From: Peribacillus simplex
GTDB taxonomy: Bacteria; Bacillota; Bacilli; Bacillales; DSM-1321
Length of the DNA: 64,000 bases
Assembly (NCBI RefSeq): GCF_001578185.1
Contig: NZ_CP011008.1
Span: 3,562,001-3,626,000 of the forward strand
Direction: 5' to 3'
Below, piece after piece: positions 29,575 through 40,791 of the stretch. Every line of letters begins with the position of its first letter. The stretch's first letter is position 1. The translations under genes were made by a program, and so were the position numbers. A model generated the notes under the pieces. That model searched no databases and was not told the origin of the DNA. It saw nothing but the letters and a program-made list of their open reading frames with translations.

Positions 29575-30150
29575 TCGGAGGTTTGCTCGTGGGTTTTGGT
29601 GCTTTACTCGTGAAATTTGCGCTTTTACTCGTGAGTTTTGCACGTTTACTCGTGAATTCCGGTGCTTTACTCGTGAGTTTTGCGCTTTTACTCGTGAATT
29701 TCAATTTCCTCCTCAAAATTGCGCGCTTTAGCTTAATTTTGGGGCGTTTTCTTTTGCATTTTCATGACATTCACTCAATTTCGGTGCTTTACTCGTGAAT
29801 TTTGCAAGTTTACTCGTGAATTCCGGTGCTTTACTCGTGAGTTTTGCACTTTTACTCGTGAATTTCAATTTCCTCCTCAAAATTGCGCGCTTTGGCTTAA
29901 TTTTGGGGCGTTTTCTTTTGCATTTTCATGACATTTACTCAATTTCGGTGCTTTACTCGTGAGTTTTGCACGTTTACTCGTGAATTCCGGTGCTTTACTC
30001 GTGAATTTTGCACTTTTACTCGTGAATTTCAATTTCCTCCTCAAAATTGCGCGCTTTAGCTTAATTTTGGGGCGTTTTCTTTTGCATTTTCATGACATTC
30101 ACTCAATTTCGGTGCTTCACTCGTGAATTCGCCGTTCTAACTCGTGAAAC
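29575..30150. repeat. Hierarchical tandem repeat built on TTTACTCGTGA
   Basis: A 21-base unit with core TTTACTCGTGA occurs 13 times exactly by my count, plus degenerate copies at both ends. Groups of four or five units alternate with an 80-90 base segment (starting CAATTTCCTCCTC, including GGGGCGTTTTC), making a larger period of 164 bases (GGTGCTT starts at 29783, 29947, 30111) and one of 185 for the first, which has an extra unit. Both strands are open by chance in places (Lys/Ser/Thr-rich on minus, Leu/Val-rich on plus) without ribosome binding sites. Not a CRISPR array: gaps are about 10 bases and themselves repeated. Confidence 0.92.
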
Positions 30151-30306
30151 TCGCGCTTGTGCGGTTTTCTTTAAAAGTTGCTGGTTCCAAAAATAACTAG
30201 TGAGAATTCAAAATTGATACATCTTTCATTTTTTGCCGTGGAGAGCTTTTTCTTGGACAGGAATGAAGCAAGCGCGATCAGACGTGGTGGGAAAAAGGGG
30301 AATAAA

Positions 30307-30341
30307 AAAAAGGCGGAGAAAAATTATTCTCCGCCTTTGAA
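30307..30341 (-). terminator. Terminator after deoC
   Basis: AAAGGCGGAGAA and TTCTCCGCCTTT form a 12-bp stem with loop AAATTA; the eight A at the plus-strand left end give the minus-strand T tail. Confidence 0.92.
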
Positions 30342-30346
30342 AAAAA

Positions 30347-31018
30347 TCAATAATCGGATTCAGCCGTTAAGCCCTTTACGATGGAGACACCTGCACTCGC
30401 ACCAATTCTTGTTGCACCAGCTTCAATCACTTTCTGGGCATCACTCGTGTTGCGGACACCACCTGAAGCTTTGACACCGATATCGGGACCGACCGTTTTT
30501 CTCATGAGCGTGATATCTTCAACAGTCGCACCGCCGGTCGAAAAACCTGTTGATGTTTTAACATAATCCGTTCCCGCTTTTACTGCCAGTTCACAAGCAC
30601 GGACTTTTTCTTCCTCAGTCAATAGAGAGGTTTCAATGATTACTTTCGATAGAGCCTTACCAGTGGATGCAGCTATCACAGCACGGATATCCCGCTCTAC
30701 CAACTCATCATCCTTGTCCTTCAATGCGCCGATATTGATCACCATATCGACTTCGTGAGCACCATTGCTGATGGCATCTTTCGTTTCAAAAGCTTTAGTT
30801 TCCGGTGTGGTTGCACCTAGAGGGAACCCGATAACCGTACAAACTTTCACTTCTGAACCTTCCAAAAGTTCGCTTGCATACTTAACCCATGTCGGGTTTA
30901 CGCATACGGAAGCAAAGTTATACTCTCTCGCTTCTTCGCATAATACCTTAATTTGCTCTTTGGTTGCATCTGCTTTTAATAACGTGTGGTCAATTAAACC
31001 TGCTACATTTTGTGACAT
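30347..31018 (-). CDS. deoC: Deoxyribose-phosphate aldolase
   Basis: Cleaves 2-deoxyribose 5-phosphate to glyceraldehyde 3-phosphate and acetaldehyde in deoxynucleoside catabolism. The Schiff-base lysine is in [14 protein letters not shown] (about 150), and the TIM-barrel start [12 protein letters not shown] is typical. 223 residues. In B. subtilis this gene belongs to a nucleoside operon elsewhere; here it stands alone after mtaB with its own terminator and a TG-extended -10 (TATGAT) about 50 bases upstream. Confidence 0.95.
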   Translation of the reverse strand: MSQNVAGLIDHTLLKADATKEQIKVLCEEAREYNFASVCVNPTWVKYASELLEGSEVKVCTVIGFPLGATTPETKAFETKDAISNGAHEVDMVINIGALKDKDDELVERDIRAVIAASTGKALSKVIIETSLLTEEEKVRACELAVKAGTDYVKTSTGFSTGGATVEDITLMRKTVGPDIGVKASGGVRNTSDAQKVIEAGATRIGASAGVSIVKGLTAESDY

Positions 31019-31145
31019 TAATAATCCTCCTCAAAACAATCTATTACTAGTTGTACGTACCTCTAATCATACCATAATTTATCCACTTTGACGATATATA
31101 TAGTCTTTACCCGAACGTTCCAAGAAAACACATCAAACAGAGAAT

Positions 31146-31177
31146 AAAAAAAAAGACAGCGTTAAATCGCCGTCTTA
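31146..31177 (-). terminator. Terminator overlapping the mtaB stop codon
   Basis: Minus strand AAGACGGCG pairs with CGCTGTCTT and ends in T9. The 5' arm begins within the last bases of mtaB (TAAGACGG). Confidence 0.85.
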
Positions 31178-32512
31178 AATATTTGATGCTTGTTGCAATG
31201 GTAAATCCTTTACAATCGTCACGAACTGTCCTTCACTAAATGGATAGCCAGACTTCGTAATTTTCACTTTTACGATTTCACCGACCATTTCATCTGAAGC
31301 CGGGAAAACGATTTTCATATAATTATCGGAGTAGCCTTCATAAAGGCCATTTTCCAACTTCGTTTCAGGAATGACTTCCAGAACTTCACCCTCGAATCGG
31401 GAGGCATACTCTTTTGCCAGCTGATCCGACAAAGCGATAAGCCGGTGGACACGTTCATTTTTGACATCTTCATCCACTTGACCCTCCATACGGGCAGCCG
31501 GAGTCCCTGTCCGTTTTGAATAAGGGAAAACATGAAGTTCGGAGAATTTATATTTTTCTATAAAGTTATATGTCTCCATGAATTCTTCTTCGGTTTCACC
31601 TGGGAAACCTACGATGACATCAGAGGTAACAGCAAGACCCGGAAGTGCAATTTTCAACTTTTCGATTCGATCACCGAAGAAATCCATCGTATATTTACGT
31701 CTCATCCGTTTTAGTACTGTATCGGAACCCGATTGGATTGGTATATGCAAATGACGTACGACTTTTTTCGAATTCGTCAGCACTTCAATGATCTCATCTG
31801 TAATTTGGCTGGCTTCAATGGATGAAATACGGATACGCTTCAGCCCATCGATTTTTTCCAAGTCCCGCAGCAGCATCGCCAAATTATAGTCCTTCAAATC
31901 GTCTCCGTAGCCGCCAGTATGGATTCCGGTCAGGACTAACTCCTTATAGCCTGCCTCGACAAGCTGCTCAGCTTGGTGAACGACTTCCTTCGGATCGCGG
32001 GAACGCATCAAGCCACGAGCCCAAGGTATGATGCAGAAAGTGCAGAAATTATTGCAGCCTTCCTGAATCTTTAGCGAAGCGCGTGTACGGTCTGTAAAAG
32101 CTGGTACATCCAACTCTTCATAGACACGGTTTTTCATGATATTTCCTACAGCATTGATTGGTTCACGTTCCACCTTGAATTGCTCGATATAATCAAGAAG
32201 TTTAACCCTGTCCTGTGTTCCTACAACAATATCCACACCTGGTATGGCCATGATTTCAGCTGGCGATGTCTGAGCGTAACATCCCGTTACCGCTATGACG
32301 GCATTCGGATTTTTACGAATGGCACGACGGATGACCTGACGGCTTTTCTTATCGCCAGTGTTTGTCACCGTGCATGTGTTGATGACATATACATCTGATG
32401 TATTTTCAAACTCAACACGATCATATCCCCCAGTTTTAAATAATTGCCAAATAGCCTCTGTTTCATAATGATTCACTTTACAGCCTAATGTATGGAAAGC
32501 GACCGTTGCCAT
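31175..32512 (-). CDS. mtaB: tRNA-t6A37 methylthiotransferase MtaB
   Basis: Radical-SAM enzyme converting t6A to ms2t6A at position 37 of tRNAs reading ANN codons. Parts: N-terminal UPF0004 domain with three cluster cysteines (FHTLGCKVN, INTCTV, TGCYAQ), radical-SAM core with CNNFCTFC (about 152-159), and a C-terminal TRAM RNA-binding domain. 445 residues. It follows rsmE by 6 bases. Confidence 0.96.
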   Translation of the reverse strand: MATVAFHTLGCKVNHYETEAIWQLFKTGGYDRVEFENTSDVYVINTCTVTNTGDKKSRQVIRRAIRKNPNAVIAVTGCYAQTSPAEIMAIPGVDIVVGTQDRVKLLDYIEQFKVEREPINAVGNIMKNRVYEELDVPAFTDRTRASLKIQEGCNNFCTFCIIPWARGLMRSRDPKEVVHQAEQLVEAGYKELVLTGIHTGGYGDDLKDYNLAMLLRDLEKIDGLKRIRISSIEASQITDEIIEVLTNSKKVVRHLHIPIQSGSDTVLKRMRRKYTMDFFGDRIEKLKIALPGLAVTSDVIVGFPGETEEEFMETYNFIEKYKFSELHVFPYSKRTGTPAARMEGQVDEDVKNERVHRLIALSDQLAKEYASRFEGEVLEVIPETKLENGLYEGYSDNYMKIVFPASDEMVGEIVKVKITKSGYPFSEGQFVTIVKDLPLQQASNI

Positions 32513-32518
32513 TTTTCA

Positions 32519-33271
32519 TCACCTCAAAAGTTCTACATGATAAGAAACAGCGGAAAGTGCATATAAAGGTGCTGTTTCAGTTCTTAATATTCTTGGTCCA
32601 AGACCGCAAGCTACAAAACCGGCATCAGACAGTTTTTCAATTTCCTTATCTGCTAAACCACCTTCAGGACCAAAGACAAATAATATCGATTGCCCTCCGG
32701 TGATATCCTTCAGGACCGAAGCGAGTACAGAAGTTTCCCCCCGCTTTGCCTCTTCTTCAAAAGCGATTAATTTATGATCGAAACCAGTTGCATACCCAGC
32801 TAGCTGATCTGCCGTCATCGGCTCCTTGATGGCAGGGATAACCGTGCGGTGAGATTGCTCGGCCGCCTCTTTTGAAATCTTCTGGAGCCTCTCCAATTTC
32901 TTGCCTACCTTTTTGTGGTCCCATTTTACCACCGAACGAGCAGCAATAAAAGGGATAAACTCAACCGCACCCAGTTCCGTACCCTTTTGTACGATATATT
33001 CCAATTTATCCCCTTTAGGCAGACCGCTCGCTATCACAACCCTCACAGGAAGTTCCTTTTCTTCATTCTTCCATTCGATAACAGTCCCTATAACAACATC
33101 ATCAGTTATTTCGGAAATTTCCGTGACAGCAGTCATACCATTAGCTTTCACCGTGATTATCCGCTCTCCCGGTCCCATTCTCATCACCCTGGAGATATGG
33201 TGAAAATCATCACCTGATATCGTCACCGTGTTTCCATTGATGTCTTCTTCGTTAAGAAAATACCGTTGCAC
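32519..33271 (-). CDS. rsmE: 16S rRNA (uracil(1498)-N3)-methyltransferase RsmE
   Basis: SPOUT-class methyltransferase of 16S rRNA U1498. N-terminal PUA-like domain (to about 70) and the trefoil-knot SAM site seen in FVFGPEGGLADKEIE and LGPRILRTETAPLYAL. I start at GTG ending 33271 (QRYFLNEEDI), with AGGTGG just upstream, which matches the N-terminus of homologs (QRYF); upstream codons look non-conserved. 250 residues. Separated from prmA by a terminator-like hairpin, paired with mtaB downstream. Confidence 0.94.
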   Translation of the reverse strand: MQRYFLNEEDINGNTVTISGDDFHHISRVMRMGPGERIITVKANGMTAVTEISEITDDVVIGTVIEWKNEEKELPVRVVIASGLPKGDKLEYIVQKGTELGAVEFIPFIAARSVVKWDHKKVGKKLERLQKISKEAAEQSHRTVIPAIKEPMTADQLAGYATGFDHKLIAFEEEAKRGETSVLASVLKDITGGQSILFVFGPEGGLADKEIEKLSDAGFVACGLGPRILRTETAPLYALSAVSYHVELLR

Positions 33272-33357
33272 ACTGCCACCTACTTCATCTAGTCTAAAAT
33301 ACATACAGCGGCTAACAGTCAGGTTTCCCGAATGCAAGCCATGCAAGGATTCAAGCT

Positions 33358-33408
33358 AAAAAAAGGTACTCTGACTATCAAAATACCCGATAATCAGAGT
33401 AACTTTTT
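33358..33408. terminator. Bidirectional hairpin between prmA and rsmE
   Basis: Minus strand GTTACTCTGATTATC faces GATAGTCAGAGTACC with a 9-base loop, then T7. Coming right after prmA it should end most dnaK-dnaJ-prmA transcripts before rsmE. Confidence 0.85.
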
Positions 33409-33411
33409 CAA

Positions 33412-34353
33412 TTAATCATTTCTTTTCGCTATTATTGCTACCCAATCTTCCATCAAGATCGTTTCCTCAATGGTGAATCCGGATCCTATAATCGCATCCT
33501 TCACATCTTGTTTCTTTGGTTGAATGATTCCAGAAGCGATGAAATATCCGCCAGGTTTAACCACTTTCGCTACATCATCCGTAAATCGCATGATCACTTC
33601 GGCAAGAATATTAGCCACGACGACATCCGCTTGTTCATTCACACCATCCAGCAGGTTGCCTTGTGAAACGGACACTTTATTCTGAACGTTATTAAGTTCC
33701 ACATTTTGAATAGCTGACTGTACAGCCACTTCATCCAAATCAAGGGACTGGATTCGTTCTGCATCCAATAACGCAGCAGCAATGCTTAGAACCCCAGAAC
33801 CCGTTCCTACATCAACAACTAAATCCCCTGGACGAACTGTACGTTCCAGCGCTTGGATGCACATGACCGTTGTCGGATGTGTCCCTGTTCCGAAGGCCAT
33901 GCCGGGATCAAGTTCAATGATCAATTCGTCACTGCTGACAGGAGTATAATCTTCCCATGTCGGTACGATGGTAAACCGTTCGGAAATCTTGACGGGATTA
34001 TAATATTTTTTCCAAGCCGTCGCCCATTCTTCTTCATTCACTTCACTAATTGAAACAATATTCTTCCCAAGGTCTATATCAAATTGAAGGAGATTATTAA
34101 TTGATTCCTTTATAGCATCAACAGTTTCACCAAGGAAGCTGTTAACTGGCAAATAAGCCTTAATCAATACACCTTCATCCGGATAATCATCTGGGTTTAA
34201 GTGGTAGATTTCGCCAAAAACATTTTCGCGTTCCTTGACTAATTCTAGAGGATCCTCAATGACAACACCGCTGGCACCTGCCTCATGAAGAATATTCGAA
34301 ACAGGTTCAACCGCTTCATTCGTTGTTTGGATTGCAAATTCAGACCACTTCAT
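33412..34353 (-). CDS. prmA: Ribosomal protein L11 methyltransferase
   Basis: SAM-dependent methyltransferase of ribosomal protein L11. N-terminal substrate domain (about 1-100), then the Rossmann fold with [14 protein letters not shown] (about 179-192) and VVANILAEV (catalytic-loop region). 313 residues. The HrcA-group order dnaJ-prmA-rsmE is common in bacilli. Confidence 0.95.
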   Translation of the reverse strand: MKWSEFAIQTTNEAVEPVSNILHEAGASGVVIEDPLELVKERENVFGEIYHLNPDDYPDEGVLIKAYLPVNSFLGETVDAIKESINNLLQFDIDLGKNIVSISEVNEEEWATAWKKYYNPVKISERFTIVPTWEDYTPVSSDELIIELDPGMAFGTGTHPTTVMCIQALERTVRPGDLVVDVGTGSGVLSIAAALLDAERIQSLDLDEVAVQSAIQNVELNNVQNKVSVSQGNLLDGVNEQADVVVANILAEVIMRFTDDVAKVVKPGGYFIASGIIQPKKQDVKDAIIGSGFTIEETILMEDWVAIIAKRND

Positions 34354-34389
34354 AATCTACCAACTCCCAATTTGTTCTTTTACTTTAAT

Positions 34390-35505
34390 TCACCTATCTT
34401 TAAAAGCACGCTTCACTTTTGAGAAAAAACCATCATGATGTTCATCAATACCTTGACCGCTGATATCGCTGAACTCACGAAGCAGGTCTTTTTGTTTTTC
34501 CGTTAATTTTTTAGGTGTGACCACTAATACGACCACATGTTGATCTCCTTGCCCATATCCTCTGACATTAGGAACACCTTTGCCCTTTAAACGGAAGCGC
34601 GTGCTCGTTTGTGTACCGGCAGGGATCTTCAGCTTCACTTTTCCATGAAGGGTCGGAACTTCTATTTCATCCCCTAGTGCGGCCTGAGCAAAAGTAACAG
34701 GCATTTCACAATAGATATCATCGCCATCCCGCTCAAAGAATTCATGACTGCGCACATGGAAGACTACATACAGATCTCCGGCTGGTCCGCCATTGATTCC
34801 TGGCTCGCCTTGTCCGGTTACACGCAATTGCTGGCCATCATCAATTCCTGCTGGCACCTTAACTTGGATCTTTTTACGTTTTTGGACTTTTCCGTCCCCG
34901 CCGCATGTTGAACATTTATTAGGAATGATTTTTCCTGTTCCTTGACAATGATGACATGCTCTCCGGTTCACAATCCTTCCGAACGCTGTGTTTTGTTCTA
35001 CATTCAATTGACCGGTCCCATGACAATGTGAACAGTTTTCCACTTTTGTACCTGGTTTTGCACCTGATCCTTTGCATGTATCACAATTCTCTTCACGCGG
35101 AATTTCAATTTCAGTCTCTTTTCCAAATGCAGCCTCTTCAAAAGAAAGCGTCATCGTATACTGTAAATCCGCCCCTTGACGTGGTGCATTCGGATCTCTC
35201 CTGCGTCCGCCGCCCCCAAAGAAACTGCTGAAAATATCTTCAAAACCGCCGAAACCACCAAAGTCCTGACCGCCAAAGCCCTGATTTGGATCTGTATGTC
35301 CGAATTGGTCATAATGGGCCTTTTTCTGTTCGTCGCTCAATACTTCGTAAGCTTCCTTGATTTCTTTAAATTTATCCGCAGCATCGTCCGCTTTATTAAT
35401 ATCAGGGTGATATTGTTTGGAGAGCTTACGATACGCTTTTTTGATTTCATCCTTCGAAGCACTCTTCGAAAGGCCTAACACCTCATAATAATCGCGTTTA
35501 CTCAT
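34390..35505 (-). CDS. dnaJ: Chaperone protein DnaJ
   Basis: Co-chaperone that stimulates DnaK ATPase. J domain with HPD in YHPDINK (about 33-39), Gly/Phe-rich region (about 75-110), four zinc repeats ([32 protein letters not shown]) and C-terminal substrate-binding domains. Start [11 protein letters not shown] at 35505 gives 371 residues; the frame extends upstream but not as a conserved protein. A terminator and a separate promoter lie between dnaK and dnaJ. Confidence 0.97.
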   Translation of the reverse strand: MSKRDYYEVLGLSKSASKDEIKKAYRKLSKQYHPDINKADDAADKFKEIKEAYEVLSDEQKKAHYDQFGHTDPNQGFGGQDFGGFGGFEDIFSSFFGGGGRRRDPNAPRQGADLQYTMTLSFEEAAFGKETEIEIPREENCDTCKGSGAKPGTKVENCSHCHGTGQLNVEQNTAFGRIVNRRACHHCQGTGKIIPNKCSTCGGDGKVQKRKKIQVKVPAGIDDGQQLRVTGQGEPGINGGPAGDLYVVFHVRSHEFFERDGDDIYCEMPVTFAQAALGDEIEVPTLHGKVKLKIPAGTQTSTRFRLKGKGVPNVRGYGQGDQHVVVLVVTPKKLTEKQKDLLREFSDISGQGIDEHHDGFFSKVKRAFKDR

Positions 35506-35545
35506 ATCTAAAATCCACTCCCGATTCGATTCACATAAAGGTAAT

Positions 35546-35573
35546 ATTATCACTGAACGAAGATAATAATCAA
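35546..35573 (-). promoter_or_regulatory. Candidate promoter of dnaJ
   Basis: Minus strand TTGATT (35568-35573), 16-base spacer, GATAAT (35546-35551), about 40 bases before dnaJ. It would let dnaJ-prmA be transcribed apart from dnaK. Confidence 0.5.
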
Positions 35574-35733
35574 CTAGAAAAGTACAAACGGCTCTAACAC
35601 TTTTTTGTAAATTGTAATGCCAGTCCCAATTTGCACACATTTCTCTCTAAATTTCCATGATTCCCCACCAGCGATTGTAAGAACAAAAGAAAATCAGATG
35701 CCAACACTTCCTGGCAATGATTCCATCCACTGT

Positions 35734-35773
35734 AAAAAAAGCCAAAGTCAAGATAACCTGACTTTGACTTTTC
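35734..35773 (-). terminator. Terminator between dnaK and dnaJ
   Basis: Minus strand AAGTCAAAGTCA pairs with TGACTTTGGCTT (one T-G pair), loop of about 8 bases, then T7. In the 330-base gap between the two genes I see only this and the dnaJ promoter. Confidence 0.85.
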
Positions 35774-35833
35774 TACAATGGCAGGCAGAAATCAACTGCC
35801 CAATATATATCAGTTTCCCGATTGGGTCACTTT

Positions 35834-37684
<1,851 letters not shown>

Positions 37685-37702
37685 TTATTATATGTAAAAA
37701 TC

Positions 37703-38299
37703 TTATTCGTTCACTTTTACCATTGCAGGTCGAATAACACGGTCTTTAAGAAGGTATCCTTTTTGGAATTCCTCGACGACGATGTTAGAACCGAAGTTTT
37801 CATCTTGAACTTGCATGACCGCTTGATGCAAACGCGGATCGAACTCTTCACCAACCGAACTGATCGGTTCGATGCCTTCTTTAGTCAATGCATCAATAAT
37901 CGCTTTGTAGACCATTTCCATGCCAGATAGCAGGGATTTCGTCTGTTCATTTTCCGCTTCGATTTTTGTAGCTCTTTCAAAATTATCAAGAGCTTCCACT
38001 AAATCAACGGCAATACTTTGAACTCTATATTTTTGAGCCGCCTCCATATCAAGCTTGGCACGGCGTCTTGAATTATCAAAATCGGCCTGCAGACGAAGAT
38101 AACGGTTATCCATTTCTTCGATTTTTGCCTGAAGCTCAGCGATCTTTTCATGAGCCAATTGAAGTTCATCTTTTTCAACCGGAGTTTCCTCCTGGTTTTG
38201 TTCAGCTGGAATTTCATCTTCAGCGAAAACTGCATCTGCAGCGCTTTCCTCGATTGTTTCATTTTCCAATGTTTGTTCTTCGTTTTTATTTTCTGTCAC
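37703..38299 (-). CDS. grpE: Nucleotide exchange factor GrpE
   Basis: Exchanges ADP on DnaK. A long acidic N-terminal tail (about 1-50), a coiled-coil helix (about 50-100, with [14 protein letters not shown]) and the C-terminal beta domain with PAMVKV. 198 residues. Lies between hrcA and dnaK in the heat-shock operon. Confidence 0.97.
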   Translation of the reverse strand: MTENKNEEQTLENETIEESAADAVFAEDEIPAEQNQEETPVEKDELQLAHEKIAELQAKIEEMDNRYLRLQADFDNSRRRAKLDMEAAQKYRVQSIAVDLVEALDNFERATKIEAENEQTKSLLSGMEMVYKAIIDALTKEGIEPISSVGEEFDPRLHQAVMQVQDENFGSNIVVEEFQKGYLLKDRVIRPAMVKVNE

Positions 38300-38397
38300 A
38301 ATCTCACCTCCCTAAAAGGGTTATACAATTTATGCTAAAGTAATACGTCAGGCTGCGGAGTATGACCTCCGCCACCTTAACAATATTACCTTTGCTC

Positions 38398-39426
38398 CTA
38401 TTTTTGATACAGTTTTGTCATCAGGGCCGTTAAATCTTTCGAGAAAAACGAAAGCAAACTGATCACTCTCGAATATTCCATTCTCGTTGGACCCAATATG
38501 GCTAATGTGCCCACTTGCTCCTGCCCGATTGAGTAGGTTGCCGTAATCAAACTGCAGTCATCGAGCACTGTGTTTTGATTTTCACGGCCAATCTTGACGT
38601 GAATGCCCGATGGATTTTGGGTAATGAGTTCATAAAATCCCTGTTCCTGCTCAATCATTGATAAAAGCGTGCTTACTTTAGCAATATCATGGAACTCCGG
38701 CTGCCTCAGCATATTCGTTTTCCCGCCGAAAAATATCTTTTCAGGTTTTGTGTCCGTCAGGGTATCCGCCAGGACCGAGACCATCGATCCATAGTTATGG
38801 ATGTGACGGCTCAAAAGAACAGCCACTTCCTTATAAATCTTATCCTTTAGATCAACCAGCGGAACATCGACCAAACGGGAATTTAATATGTTCACCATCT
38901 TTTCAATTTCGTTTATATCCAAAGAAGGCGGTAAGGAAATCATTCGATTTTCCACATGACCTGTATCAGTGATAATGATGGCTATTGCCGTTTCGGGGCT
39001 CAGAGGAATGATCTGGATTTTTTTCAGCTTATGCTCATTCACTTTTGGCCCCAGTACAATCGCCGTATAATTCGTCAGTTCCGAAAGTATTTTCGCTGAC
39101 TTTTGAACGATCTTTTCCAATTCATAAATTCGTTCTACAAAAACGGATTTTAATATCTTCATTTCATTCTTTTTCGGAGCTTGAGGAGAAAGTAAATGAT
39201 CCACATAATATCTATACCCTTTTTCAGAAGGAATCCTACCGGAAGAAGTATGGGTTTTTTCTAGAAATCCCATTTCTTCAAGATCGGACATTTCGTTTCG
39301 AATTGTGGCAGAGCTGAACGTAATTTCATCTTTCTTCGACAAGCTTCGTGACCCAACTGGCTGTGCAGAATGGATAAAATCCTCGATTATCACTTGTAGA
39401 ATCAATAATTGACGATCAGTTAGCAT
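38398..39426 (-). CDS. hrcA: Heat-inducible transcription repressor HrcA
   Basis: Repressor that binds CIRCE and needs GroEL for folding. N-terminal winged helix ([18 protein letters not shown], with [18 protein letters not shown], about 40-58) followed by a GAF-like domain and dimerisation region. 342 residues. First gene of the operon, directly behind a perfect CIRCE, so it represses itself. Confidence 0.97.
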   Translation of the reverse strand: MLTDRQLLILQVIIEDFIHSAQPVGSRSLSKKDEITFSSATIRNEMSDLEEMGFLEKTHTSSGRIPSEKGYRYYVDHLLSPQAPKKNEMKILKSVFVERIYELEKIVQKSAKILSELTNYTAIVLGPKVNEHKLKKIQIIPLSPETAIAIIITDTGHVENRMISLPPSLDINEIEKMVNILNSRLVDVPLVDLKDKIYKEVAVLLSRHIHNYGSMVSVLADTLTDTKPEKIFFGGKTNMLRQPEFHDIAKVSTLLSMIEQEQGFYELITQNPSGIHVKIGRENQNTVLDDCSLITATYSIGQEQVGTLAILGPTRMEYSRVISLLSFFSKDLTALMTKLYQK

Positions 39427-39441
39427 GTATGATCACCTCTG

Positions 39442-39468
39442 TTAGCACTCTGTCTCTCCGAGTGCTAA
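39442..39468. promoter_or_regulatory. CIRCE operator
   Basis: TTAGCACTC (39442-39450), 9-base spacer, GAGTGCTAA (39460-39468): an exact match to the HrcA binding consensus. It lies between the hrcA promoter and its start. Confidence 0.98.
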
Positions 39469-39477
39469 TATACTAAT

Positions 39478-39506
39478 AAATTATCAAATGAAGCTTATGA
39501 TGTCAA
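39478..39506 (-). promoter_or_regulatory. Sigma-A promoter of hrcA-grpE-dnaK
   Basis: Minus strand TTGACA (39501-39506), 17-base spacer, TAATTT (39478-39483). Transcription would start at the edge of CIRCE. Confidence 0.8.
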
Positions 39507-39550
39507 CAATGAAAACCCCTAATTCATCGTTAAAATAACATAGATTTACT

Positions 39551-40702
39551 TCACTCGGAATCAATAACGCCTAAAAATGATTGGAACACTTCATTTCCAA
39601 GCAATTTTCCCCGTTCGGTCAAGCGCACGAACCCGCCTTCTATCTTAAGCAGACCCTTTGCCGATTCTTCTTCGAGCGGTTTCCTGAAAATCTCCGTCAT
39701 TTCAACAAAAAATTTATTCTTGAAGATTTCCAATGAAACTCCTTCCGTTTTTCGGAGACCCAAAAACATCTCCTCTTCCATCCGTTCATGAAGCGGTACT
39801 GGGTGCTCCTCCAAAACAGGCAGCTGGTTCGCCATCAATGGTGCGATATATTTCATCACCGGACCATGATTGGCCACTCTTGTTCCTCCAGTATAGCCAT
39901 GTGCACCGGCACCAATCCCATAATACTCCGCATTATCCCAATATGTCAGATTGTGCCGGCTTTCAAACCCTTCACGGGCAAAATTACTGATTTCATATTG
40001 ATGCAGGCCATGCTTCTCCATCTCTTCCATCAGCCTCTCATACATCGAAGCCTCGAGCTCCTGCGGCGGCAGGTTTAATTTACCCCTTCGCATCTGATTA
40101 TAAAAAACCGTCTTCGGTTCAACGATCAATGAGTAGCTCGAATAATGCGGCAATTGAAGGGCAATCGCTTTATCCAGCGTATCATTGAAATCTTCCATCG
40201 TTTGGCCCGGCAATCCATAAATCAGATCGATGCTGATATTCGTAAAGCCAACCTCTTGAGCCAGATGAATCGTTTCATATACTTCTAGAGCCCGGTGGGT
40301 CCGGCCAATTCGTTTTAATAATTCATCATTGAAGCTTTGCACACCAAAGCTAAGTCTATTGACACCTGAATGATAAAGTATCTCGAGTTTTTCTCTCGAA
40401 AGATCCCCTGGATTGGCTTCAAATGTATATTCAGCCTTTTTGGGGTCAAATGGCAGGGTTTCATTGATTGCTTCACATAAGAATGCAAGCTGCTTTTCAT
40501 CTAGGGAGGTCGGTGTCCCTCCACCAACAAAAACAGTATCCAATCCTGCAGTCGGGTATTTGGAAAGCTGCATCACCATTTCCCTTTTCATCATCTGTAA
40601 ATAATCGTCGACCGGCTGTCCCTGCAAAAACACTTTATTAAAATCACAATAGTGACAAATATGTTCACAAAATGGTATATGGAGGTAGGCGCTTTTAATC
40701 AT
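39551..40702 (-). CDS. hemW: Radical SAM haem chaperone HemW
   Basis: HemN-like radical-SAM protein that binds haem and delivers it to respiratory enzymes; it is not a coproporphyrinogen oxidase in this subgroup. The [4Fe-4S] motif CEHICHYCDF near residue 14 has the CxxxCxxC spacing followed by Asp-Phe, and FVGGGTPTSL follows. 383 residues from the ATG ending at 40702; a GTG three codons upstream is an alternative. It sits between lepA and hrcA as in B. subtilis. Confidence 0.94.
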   Translation of the reverse strand: MIKSAYLHIPFCEHICHYCDFNKVFLQGQPVDDYLQMMKREMVMQLSKYPTAGLDTVFVGGGTPTSLDEKQLAFLCEAINETLPFDPKKAEYTFEANPGDLSREKLEILYHSGVNRLSFGVQSFNDELLKRIGRTHRALEVYETIHLAQEVGFTNISIDLIYGLPGQTMEDFNDTLDKAIALQLPHYSSYSLIVEPKTVFYNQMRRGKLNLPPQELEASMYERLMEEMEKHGLHQYEISNFAREGFESRHNLTYWDNAEYYGIGAGAHGYTGGTRVANHGPVMKYIAPLMANQLPVLEEHPVPLHERMEEEMFLGLRKTEGVSLEIFKNKFFVEMTEIFRKPLEEESAKGLLKIEGGFVRLTERGKLLGNEVFQSFLGVIDSE

Positions 40703-40732
40703 TGTGTTCACAACCTTTTAATCGAATGAGTC

Positions 40733-40776
40733 GATAGAAAAAGAGGCTAGATCTCCTCTACCCTCTTTTTTCTATC
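40733..40776. terminator. Terminator between lepA and hemW
   Basis: GATAGAAAAAGAGG and CCTCTTTTTTCTATC form the outer stem, with inner TAGA/TCTA. T-rich on both strands and 15 bases after the lepA stop. Confidence 0.8.
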
Positions 40777-40791
40777 TATCGTTTATTTTAT

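Noticed and set aside
29321-29798. Minus-strand Lys/Ser/Thr repeat protein and plus-strand Leu/Val repeat protein in the TTTACTCGTGA array
   Set aside because: The 21-base unit is a multiple of three, so any open frame stays open. No start signal, one overlaps yqeW antisense, and the spacer segments break the pattern.
29575-30150. CRISPR array
   Set aside because: Conserved core is only 11 bases, gaps are about 10 bases and are themselves repeated; there are no cas genes in the window.
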